Below, piece after piece: positions 40,526-52,500 of a stretch of 64,000 bases of DNA. The position numbers and the translations under genes are program-made. Below the pieces are notes generated by a model. It worked only from the letters and a program-made list of their open reading frames with translations. It was not told where the DNA came from and searched no databases. Position 1 is the stretch's first letter. Each line of letters begins with the position of its first letter. Source of the stretch: Pagrus major. Lineage: Eukaryota; Chordata; Actinopteri; Spariformes; Sparidae. The DNA is taken from contig NC_133235.1 of NCBI RefSeq assembly GCF_040436345.1, positions 23,708,660 to 23,772,659 of the forward strand. Reading direction: 5' to 3'.

Positions 40526-43500
40526 TACTACACAAGTAGGTGGTACACTCACACAGAAAAAAAGATTAGCAGTGACAGGGGCCTTTGAGTACCTGACTGG
40601 CTGCAAAAGAAGAGAGGTGAGTCTTGAAAGTACCTAGCTAAGACTGATGACTAAAAACCATTAAATTGGCTGCCTCAGGGTTTAAAAAACGAAGAGCCAT
40701 CAACCTGGAGACCGCTTTTGAGCCGAGTGAGCTCTGAGGGTGGATGAGAGCAAAGGTGAAGGAGGAAAGTGAGGAGAGAAAAGAAAAAAAAGACAGAAAG
40801 TGGCTCAAATGAGCAGAATGACGGGAGTAACTGAAGACCTGCCGTGTCATCATGGACTATTAGTCAGTCACTTAAATAATAACCTCAAAGTAAGTGAATG
40901 TCAGGACCAGCTGTTAAAATGAAACTGTAAAATGAATTCCTCCTCACGTCCTAAAACCAGTCCAGAACATGATCAGTCCAACCCATTGCCACACCGCTAA
41001 AATCCAACATTACCAGATGGACTCTGTAAATCATGGACCTTCTCACCTCAACCATCAGGGAGCATCTTGTAGTCGTTACACCGTTCACATCATATTTCCC
41101 CTCAGTGACCAGGCTCGCCACAGCCATTAGGACCTGTCCAGATTATTAGGCTGTAAATTCCAGCCCTACGTCATTAACCTATAATTGTGCTGCTTCCTGG
41201 CTGTATTCATTATACTATTACCTTTGGCTGTGTGGGGAAGGTAATACCAGGTTGTATCACGAAGCATGTCAGTATTGTTCATGACAGACGATGTGTTTTT
41301 CCTATTAGGTTCTGACCGCTGGTGAATTAAAGGTGGATTGACAAGAGCTAAGAGCAGTCTTTGATGCTGCACCCAATTCAAAACTGAGTGGAATATGGAT
41401 TTCCTTGCTGTTTCTTTAATGTGTTTCACTTCCACAAGTGGTCGATCTATCATTTTAAGTGTCTCCCAATTCAGACACAGTCAGTGGCTGCACAAACACA
41501 AGTCTCTGCCATTTCCGTCCAGCAATCGTCCATTTGAGGAAAATTGGGCCCATTTTGTGCTCACCGATAATGTACAGGATTTGCTCAAGCGCCGGTAGCA
41601 CATTATAATAAATGGATAGTGATGTGTTGACACTGACCTGTGGCGCCAGTGACAGAGGAGGATTTTCCCTCAGTGGTTCCTTTGATGGCCTGCACTGAGA
41701 TCAGGTACTCTGTTCCTGGATACAGACCTGCACAAAAGACACAGCTTTTAAAATGGAAAATGGAAAAATGAGCTGCAGTTTGAACCACTGTGTGGTTTAC
41801 TAGTGCTCAGTATCACCATCATTTTCTTTAATGATTTTTCTTCCTTGTAAAATACTGGGTAATTTCATCTTGCCAGGCCTAAATGTAACAATCTGAGAAG
41901 GAAATTCACTCTTTGGTTAACTTGATCATAACTTGAGACCACGGTGAGTTCTGCTCAAGTAGACATTGCTCTAAACTATTTCATTGTTATCTTCCATCAT
42001 CCGTATTTGAATGGACATCAACAGTTTGTGATGAATGATATGTGACATAAATATTTGATAAGATAAGATATTTTTTATGCATTTGCATTACATGCCCTTA
42101 TTTCATCCAACTGCATATTATGTAAAGGTACACTATGCAGCAATTGTTGGGTTCTGTTTGTAGAGACAACCATCAAAATTCTCTCCATCCTCCCCAGCCG
42201 TAACTAACTGTGGGAAAATGAGTGATATGGTATGCTATGGTTGCAAATGTTTTATCAACAATGTGTTTATCATATTGTTTGTGTATAGTCTAGCTTGTGA
42301 GCAATAATTACATGTTATTATAATAATGTTTCACCTGATTAAATCTCTTAATCAGACAGGATTTGTCCGCTTGGTGTTCTGCATCAGTTTATTTGCATTT
42401 TTTCTGTGCTGTCTGCCATGTTCATAACTTCTTCTTGGATGCATTCTGCTTATAGTCTGGCACCTGGTCACTACCTTTTAATAAAATCCTGAACTAACCT
42501 GCATGCTGTTGTTGGCTGGGAGCTACACACACACAGCCCAAAGGTTGCAGCCGAGAAAAACATCCCAACAACAGCAAAATAGGAAAAAAATAAGAAAATA
42601 CAGGCAGAGGGCAGGGTCTCTGTAGATAAACAAACCGCCATACACTTCTAGGGGGTATACATTGTTTGTTGTGTTTTTTTTAAAGGACAATCTTGCATAG
42701 TATACCTTTAATATACCGATCATCTAATACACTTCAAGGTTGTATTTACATGTATTCATTGTATGTGTGCATGAGTGAGCATATTTACTGTATGTGTGAT
42801 GATTATAATTTATAATTTTCAAAATAAAAGTGGCAAACTGACTCAAAATAAAACTATTTACCACAAAGTATCAAACAGGCGCAATAGTAACAAATACTAG
42901 TGTAACAAAATAGAACATATATATATATTTTTATAATCAATATCAGTGTGTTTTCTTAGAAAATGGCAACTGAATCTGAGGTTTTTATATTGAGAGGTAA
43001 TTTCAGAACTTAGGGGTAAAGATGGAACGTGGCTGTCATTTTAAGCTGAGCTCTGGCACAACAATCCAGAAGTATACTCAGGGGCTTCAGGGGTTTACAT
43101 GTATTTATGTCTTCAGTACAAACTTCTGTTCTGTCTGTTACAATACTTACCCACAATCGTGTGTTTAGTGCGTGCCTCCTGGCTGCTCTGTACGTTCAGC
43201 TCCTCCTCCTCTCCAGCGGGGTCAGTGTGTGTGAGCCTGAAGTAATCCACCTGAGCTGGCGGGTTCTTCCAGTCCACCTGGATGGAGACTTCTGTCTGGC
43301 CAAGAACTCGGATATCATCAATAGCTGAGACATCTGGGAGGGATACAAGTGTTGGACGACAAGGTGGAACTGGGCGTACAGACATGACCCTTAAAATAAA
43401 GCCCCTTTAATCACAAGCATCTGCCCCGCACTGCTCTCATGTCCTTCAGCTAGACGATGAATCCCTTCCACCCTGAAATGTGACCTTCCTGGGCAGAGGG

Positions 43501-46500
43501 CCATACAGGAATTTCCCTTCTGGCACTGAGAAAATATCATCAAAATATCAATGAGGGACTCTTCGTCGGATCACTTACTGAAGATAATATCATCACTGAA
43601 ATGTCCTTGTATAACTTTTAAAAGGAAGAAATATCAAACTCTTTCTTTCACAAATGAAAAGTTAAATTCATTAGGAATAAAGCGGCTCCTCACTCAATTC
43701 AAGACACTCTGGTCTACATACTTTGTCTGGTCTAGTTTGACCAGCAACTTGTAGTGTCTAATGAAAGGTAATGTAAGCAAACAGGACACAGATAACAGTG
43801 TATTACGTTAGTGAGTCATTTCGCTGACTTGTGGCCAGCTGCGTGTTGTTCAGGAGAAGTCACCAAGTATTGCTTTCATTGTGAAAACACACACCAGTAC
43901 ACTCAGTGATCATCATGTTAGGGTACGTTGCAAATGATAAAAAACAGTAATGTGAGCATTGATGTTGAGACACCACTTTAAATGTAGGGCCAATATAATG
44001 ACTTTATATACTGCTGGGTAGCTTAATAACATATATAATAATATATCATAATGATTAGTCGATTTATATTGAGTATTTATAATCTAAATATGCAATAATA
44101 ATCTAATAATTAAAGGGGCAATATGTACGTCTAATTTATACTCGACACAAACAGGGGGCAGCATATCATCAGAGTAACTGCTAAGTGCTGCCATTAGCTA
44201 GTTAGCTCATTTAGCCAGTGTCATGCGTTGGTATTTTTCACTGCTAGCATGCTAACTTCGGTAGGTATCTCTGCAACAAAGAACGTAGAAGTCTTTGACA
44301 CAACGTCAACATTGTTTTTTCTTCACATTTTCACGAGAAGTTTTGTTAATTTTTGAATATCTGAATTGAAAATTCTTACAAGTTGCACCTTTAAAAGCTA
44401 TCAAATAAATGCAGTGGAGTGGAAAGTAAATGATTTGCCCCTAAAATGTAGGAGAGCAGAAGTGTGAAGCAGAAAACAAAATTACTCAAGTAAAGCAAAA
44501 GTAACTCAAAATTGGACTTTCTACCACTGGTCAGAGGTATTATAGGGGTAATTACCAAAGATTAGAAGGTCTAAAGTCTTTTTTTACACACATGCCACTT
44601 CATCAACAACACGTATGTAACTGATTGTAAAGAAATATACAACATAGCCAGGAGGGATGACAGGATTTGCAGCATATGGTGAAAAAACACAGAACAAAGC
44701 CATCAAACAAAACAAATGTGACCAAATGAAAAGGGTAAGCATTTTTTAAGCAAGCTACCATGTTTTTTTCTCAGGGACAAAGAAGAAAAACATTCACTCG
44801 AGCTCTTTGAAGTAGATCATCGTTTGAAGTCGAAAACTATGTAACCAGTCCGCCTCGTGCTGTGTACTCCTCACACAACCATTAGCCAGATGATGGCGTG
44901 TTTTCTCATGCCCATATGGGAATGCCATGCTCTGTGAGGTTTTCCATGGCTAACCATACTAACCTCACATTAGACTCTAACTCAATATGTCTGTCTCACT
45001 CACGCCCACCGATCCTGTCTTGTAATCTGCTTCTCTTCCCATCCGTCTCTACCACATCTGTGAGCAAGTCCGATTTGCATTAAACACATCCGTGGAGCCA
45101 TTTCCTTGTCGTTATCTTTAAATTTAATGTCTAACAAACCGGGGCTTAATGAAACACTCAGTAATGACAGACCTCAGCTTGTTCATTGCCTCTTTGGGTA
45201 GCATTTGCGTAAAAAGACAATCATGCCAGATTTAAATACAGGAAAAAACGTATCTTACACAAGTACCTGGAAGTAATTTAGTGTACGTGGAACAGACTGT
45301 TCATTTGTGCATGAATATATAGACCTTAAACAGAAGACTGTCCAAATCAGGAAGTTATATCAAAATGTTTTTTGTTCAAATCTTTAATATTTGTAAAGTA
45401 GTGTGGACCTGTCAACTCAAACTCTACCATCCTCTTGCTTCTTTCCTAAAATCTGGACTCTTAATCTCCAACACCTCCTTCCTCTAAACATTTAAAAGCT
45501 TGACATATTGTTTTCATGCCTCATCACACATGTACTTACATTTGACCTCAAATTTGACCATTTAATCCCCAGAAAATCTAACCTAATCCCCTCAAACCTA
45601 CAAGCCACACCTGGCCTTCCTGCCACAAGAGTCCTTAATAGGTCACATCTGCCCTTTTCTCTAAACCACAACACATCTGAAGGCACCATGCTGCACCCAG
45701 CCCTGTTCCACCTCAGGAGTACTGTAATGGATTTTTCATCTGCGTCATGTTCATGTAGTCAGAAGAAGTACACAATGTTGTTTTTTTTCAGATTTGATTT
45801 CAGTGGTCTGCACTCACCTGTGGTAGCTTCAATCTTGTCGGCGTCACTTTGGATTTCTTTGATGACAGCATACACCTGGACGATGTAGGTGACCCCAGGG
45901 GACAGTCCGGTGATGAGGTAGGAGTTCTCTGTGTTGGGGACCCGAACCTGGGTTGAAACAAAGGTGTTTTAAAAATATGTTTCTCCTTTATTCCACATAC
46001 TGATATGACCAAGAAGAAAAAACACATACTTGCTCCAGGGCACCCTCATCCCCTTTGGGATGATATGTCAAAATGTAATACTCGGCCCCGCGAACTGACT
46101 CCCACTCAACCAGGAGAGAGGCGTCGGTCACCTGGACCAACCGCAGACCCTGAGGGCCGAGGACTGAGAGAGGAGGAAGCAGAGACACAAAGTTTAATGG
46201 AGGTTATAGCACATTTTAGTACAATGTTCAGTTACTTTAATTGCCTCCTTGACTGAAACCCTCAGTCATTTTCTCACTTGTCATGTCTTTTAACCTCACT
46301 TAGTCCATTTACAAGCCCTGACAAACCTTTTTTTTCCTCTGTAGCATCTTAATCTAAACCTTTCTTTTTATCATTTATAATGTATACATAAACATGCAAT
46401 AAATTGTTTATATTAGAGGACATTTACAGTGTTCATTCATGTTACTTCTCCTGAAGATATATTTTATATATTTACACAACTATATTTTCGGTTATTTTTG

Positions 46501-49500
46501 CTTTTGATAAGCCGACACCCAGCAACGAGTTACCAACCATTTAATTATCAAGAAAAAAACACAAACTGATGTTAATTTTAAGAGGTGCCTTACAATTAAT
46601 TCACAGCTCAGTTGACTCAATGAGCTCGGGCACAGCGCTACAGCCCCCGGCATGGCTGTCTTATAACTCGACTTACTACCACACTACATTTTGTTGCTGT
46701 GCCAGTGCTGGAGAGAGGAGCACAGTGGACTACATGTCCCTGTCAGTACTGATGAAACTACAGGTAATTTTGAAGTTAACTGTCATTTGTTAGAGCTGTC
46801 CAACAGTCACTTGTCAGAGCTAAGGTTAGCCTGTCTGCCCTGGCTACTGCCCACCGACCCTGTCTGGTAATCTCTTTCTCTTCACATCTGTCTCTACCTC
46901 ATCTGTGAGCCAGTCCCACTTCCATTAAACACATCTGTGAAGCCATTTCCTTGTCGTTGTCTTTAAATTTGATGGTTAACAAACCGGCGCTTAATGAAAC
47001 ACTTAGTAATGACAGACCTCAGCTTGTTCTTTGCCTCTTAACGTAGCATGCACGGCAGATTCAAATACAGGAATCGCACAAGTAACAGCAAATAGTCATT
47101 CATTTGTGCATGAATGGATACACCTTAAACATTGAACCGGCCATATCAAGAAGTCATATCAAAGAGTGTTTTTGTTCCAAGTAGTGGAGACCCATCATCT
47201 CATACTCCTCCGTCCTCTTGCTGTGTTCTTGCATCTTTCCTAAAATCTAGACTCTTAATCTACAACACCTCTGTTCTCCAAACATTTAAGAATTTAACAT
47301 GTTGCTATCTAACAAGTGCTGAACACAGTGCAGTACAAACATTTTCCAAAACTCTCTTTATCTAAATAAATCAAACCCCAACAATAAAAACAGACTTACT
47401 TAACTCAAGCAGGTTTCAAGTAACTTAACTTATAGTGAACTAAATTAACAGCAACAAACAAGGTAAAATTTCAGGGTACAAAGTACATTTATTGTCATTT
47501 TTTTAACTAAACTAATAAAAAGTAATGATTGAGTCCTTGAGTCCTGCTACATCTATTTAAAACAATGAAGTAGTTGAGAAAAGCATATAATACTGTTGTG
47601 TTTTAATATGTTATCGTTTAATAACCTTGTCTCCCTTTTATTGCCCTGTCCTCTCTCCTACCTGTTTGTTCCTCTTACACTGTGTAAGAGGATCATGAAC
47701 TTGGCAAAAAGCAATGCATAAAGTTGAACACTGAGCTTTCTTCCCAAACCTGAGATGGGAGGGAAAAAAATCGTTTTACAAGCTCTTCAACGGAGATCAT
47801 GGAAAAAATATGTCAGGGGGGCGAATATGAAGGTATATAACTACGGGGGAGTACAATAACATAACAGCAGCCAAAAGACAGAAGACAGCAAGTCAGCAGG
47901 GTTGGGGAGTGAGGCTTTCTACAAACAAGGAGAACGTTTTGTGGGTACGATAAAGGGAAATAAATGGTAGATGATGATGGAGGAGCGCAGCACATGTGCA
48001 CACAAACGCAAGCATATTTCAAGGGGAAAAAGTGAAGGAGTTGAGAGTGGTGAAGGAGTCTGCCATAACTTTGGCAGGGAAGGAATTCACATCAGGTTCA
48101 GATGCTGTTCCATAAGGCAAAGTCAGGAAGCTTCATGTTTTTTTTTTCTCAAATGTAGCAATCCTTTTCCATCCAGTAACAGTTAATATCCCCCTGCTGC
48201 TACTCTAGGCACGACTGTCAACAATCTTTACCCTCAAATAATATTTCAGAAGACCTGGGGTGAATAAATTAACATGTTAACATTGGAAAAAGTGGAAACT
48301 AATAGTGATTTGTTTCTCCCCTGATTGGAAATGAGTGAAATGCAATTTGAAGAAGGAAAATATGACTAAAATAACATGTTTGGACTTTTTAAGGTGACTA
48401 TAAATCTGCAGCGAGTGAGCGCTAAGGAAGTATCAGTGTCAGTGTTGTTCAGGACAAATAAAATGGGAATTCAATCGACTTGTTTTTTGTTGTTCGTCTG
48501 TGTCCCGTTACCTGTAATAAGTTTCCCATCTGTTCATAAATGTTTTAAAATCAGACATCTGAGGACATCAAGCTTTTGAGCCAATAACCCATCAATATAT
48601 ATACTGCGTATACTGCACTGTACTATTATTGTATATTATTAGCAGGGCTGTGCCGATAGACGATGTCAAAGTCCAGTGCCGATGCCTGACAGTCATCCAC
48701 TTCTGAGCCCTGTACCATCGTGATTAAAAACGCTCCAAACCAGAGAGCGCAAAAATGTAGTGTGTCCCCTGAGAGTTGCCGTAAGTGGTGACTACAGTGG
48801 TGAGCTTACTCCTGCCTTACAGCAACTCTGAGAGGACACACCACTTCAAAAACACTTTTAAAATTTTTCTTTGCATTTTGTGTAACTTGTGATTGGTACT
48901 ATTCTATCTGCCCACTTGAACTGAATTCAATGACACACTTGTAAAAGAGGCCAAATATAGTTTAGAGTTGAGGACAGAATTTAAAGTTGCCTTATGTTAA
49001 ATAAAATCTCTTTCAATGTGGCTAAGAATGAAAGAAAACATTTTTGAGACAGTCAAAGAAGCCATGATAAGAACAGTACATCCAAAGCATCTGCATTGTG
49101 TTGATACAGCTTCAAAGAAGTCACTATGTTCTCTTTTTATAATCTCACCCGCATTATACCGAGATCACCTTATTAGATTTGGTTTCTTAACTTCAAGTTC
49201 AGGCTACAACAATATTTTCATTGTTAAAGCACCGCTGATTCTCTAACCCATATGGCAGCATCAATGAAAGTGCACCATACAGGATGTACAGTATATCTAA
49301 AGCCATACTTCTGGAGTCATGTTGCTGTCATCACCCACGGAGCAGACTGACATCCATCACCTAGGCGCTGAAATGGCCAGTAGCCACATAAAACAAAGCA
49401 TGTCTCCACTGGTTTGCTTTTGTGCTCCTCTTCTCCCGGTCCTTATTACCACTATTATTACTAACACCTAAAATCAACACAATGTATTTTTTTTTTCTTA

Positions 49501-52500
49501 CCTCCCACTTTCCCTGCCTCCCTGACTGTTCCTCTGACACGCTGCCACTATTGATGTTGGACTCCATTCAACAGCACCTACACACGAAGCTGCAGATCTG
49601 TCTCCAGCTATTCTCTGCCTCTACAGAGCGAAACTCAGCTTGTTGAAACTAAATCGGCATAAAGGGTTTGACACCGCTGACCTGCTACTATGAAGACCCA
49701 ACCATTTTACCTTTTTTCTACCTGAAACTGGTGGTGTAGCTTTTTTTTTTTGGTGGATCCACTCCTAGTAAATGTTAAAAATTGCTTCTGTTAAAGTATG
49801 TGCTATCTACTCTGGGTTAAAGCCAGAGGAAGAAATGCTGTAGACAAGTATAGACAGAGAATACGCTTCTTCTGCAGTCCAAGAGACAGTACGATGAAAA
49901 AGCCAAATTCTGTGCCTTTCACCTGCAGGAAAATCTTCAAGATCATCTTAGAATTGACTGTCACAGTATGAACTCAGTGAATTAAACTGTCCATGCCTGG
50001 CTGCTGCTGCTGCTCACCTTTCTACTTGCTCGGCCTTAAATTGCCATAAAATGCAATTTTGTACTCTGCACCTGAGGCAGTACAGGAATAGTGGTTTGGT
50101 GAGCAGCGCATTTAGCGGGGAAGGTGATGATTCTTCTCCGCGGTCAAAGCTAGATGGAGCCCCAAAGGACTGATGGGTGTTCTTATATTCCTGCGGTATT
50201 ACAGTATGTGACCTAATGTCATCTACAGTAGAGGCCATAGATGTCAGCGGTCATGGGGTCAGCACACTGAAAGGGCCCCGTCAGCTGCTGTATCTGAAAT
50301 AACTGTTGGAGAGATGCTTTGAATTCCACAGAGGTAGGTCACTATGGCTATTAAGAAAACTGCCATAAGTTGAGGTTGAGTCAGAGACCTTTTTGTCCAT
50401 GAATTGGCCAATTATTACTAATAGTTGGGAGTTAGATTTAATGGAGAAAAATGCACTTTGAGGGAGCTCTCAGAGTCTGCTGGTCATAGTCATTATATCT
50501 TAGAAACTACAATATAAAAAGCCTTAAAACATAGCCAATAATTCCAATATGGTTTCAAAAATCGTAATACCTGCTAAGCTTGGATGCTAACAAATATTTT
50601 CCAAACTCTTTTATTTCTCTTTTAGACTGGATAGCGTAGCAGATCTGATTTTTTGCTGGCACTTACTGTAACTTTCACAGTTTAAAATGATCAAAATCAA
50701 AAGCTGCACATCATATCAGCCAGGGCTGCACAATGATTGCAAAATAATCAAAATCCTATTATGGCTGAGTGCAATATCCAAATCACAAGAAGCTGCAATG
50801 TTTTGATAGTGGTAAAATATGTGACAAAACAGCATAATAACGATGTACTATAGAGCTGCAGAGATGCTCCAGCCTCCACATTTTGATGTCCCGATGAAAG
50901 ATAACACGCTTGCCTGGTACGTACCCCAACAAGTGTCACATCATCATGTTTTTAATTAATTTTTTCAGTGATAATGGAAATTGTGATGCAAAAATTCTCA
51001 TTGTCACTAATTGTGAATCATACTGCAGTCACATTATCTGTCAAAATAATTGGAATTTGCTTCTTTTGACCATATCGTGCAGCCCTGATATCAGCTGCAA
51101 CAGTTTATTCCACAAGGCTAACTTCTGACTGTTGATTGTGCTCTTCAAACCAAAGGTTGTTTATGAGCAGAAATACACACCATTATACGTGTGGATTATG
51201 TGTTTTTGTAGTCCAACAACACAAACAGACAAGGGACTCTTCTTTAGAGAAATTACCCAGCGTGTCACATCAATTTCAGGAAAGTTTTCTAGTTTAGTCT
51301 TATCAGTTTTTTGTTTGTTTTTTATTCAATTGCTCTGCACCACCAGCGTTTGGCACATATAGCTCATTAAAAATAAGATGTAAAAATAATTAGGCTACAG
51401 CTGTTAATCAAATGAGTCAGAAACATTTAATCAGTATGTGAATTATTACATTTATAATGTCCTTTTTGAAAGGGAATACATACCTTTTCACCTTTATAAA
51501 TGCTTTGATGACAGAATTCTATGTTCTTGCAAAACCCGATTAAAAAAAGGGAACTTTCAATCAACATTTCATCTCATGCTGTTTATCTCCTTTTCAGATT
51601 CTACGTACATGCTGCCACCATTATTTAAACTACTACTCAACACTGTAGTGTTTCTGCATATCTTAGTGCTGTAGTTATTCTTGCTTTTAAGAACTTGCAA
51701 ATGTTAAAAGGTAAACCTTGTTGAATTTAATGTAGAATTTGGAAGTTTTTAAATCTAATACTGGTTTCAATAGTGCTTTTGCTGCTGCTGTTGAACCCAA
51801 ATTTAGTTAAAGCCCAGAACACTTGTATGAATATACTGAGTATGGTGGTCAGCTAATAGGCTTTGTCAAGGAAGAAATTCTGACACATACACAGGCGTAT
51901 ATCATAAAATTATTGATGGCTGAATTCCATTTAGCTGCTTCGGTTTCAGGGTCCTGGTATTGTGCCTGCTTCCGTACTCTCACTATGTCACTGTTTACTG
52001 GGACACACAGAACAGAACTAATGTTAGTGTTTAGTAACACTTGTGCTTTTCCTTCTATGACATTTCTGCCGTACAAAAGCCAATAAGTTGATGAGCCAAG
52101 GATGCTGCACCATAAATCAAACAGATTGCAGTGGATAAACTAAACACAAACGGATTGCTGTAAGTCCAAACTATTCATTCAGGTAGATCCAAGAGGTTTT
52201 CACTAAATTATATATGAAAGATATTTATATGCAGGTGACTTGGGCAAGTGTTATATTTAATGGCCCCAGAGCTCCTTGTAACATCTGTGTTTTCCATGAG
52301 ACAGCAGTTAATATTCACAGCTTAATGTCAGCAGAGCCATAGAGGTGACTAATAAAATCGTGAAATGTGAATGTTAATTCTCTTGCGAAATACAGATCAA
52401 ACTAAATGCAAGTCAGGGTCATAAAAAGTTATTATGCTGCGTCCCAGATATATAATTTACCCATAAAAAGATCATGATGGAATATGCTTACTCAGACACC

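Larger units (their letters stand above)
33417..41637 (-). other. tnn intron 7 (FNIII-2 to FNIII-3), 8.2 kb
   Basis: Longest intron. Contains a TIR element (35161-35496), CA and mixed CA/CG microsatellites, a widespread-type interspersed repeat (about 37560-37912), and a CA/TG palindrome (38531-38605). No FNIII-like reading frame was seen between 33.4 and 41.6 kb. Confidence 0.6.

Noticed and set aside
47671..47691. Short perfect palindrome cctcttaca-ctg-tgtaagagg
   Set aside because: Arms of only 9 bp with no context; such palindromes are expected by chance in AT-rich introns of this length.
47612..47800. Possible decayed second FNIII-1 copy beyond the direct repeat
   Set aside because: No FNIII pattern or splice site was found at the expected offset in either frame sense.
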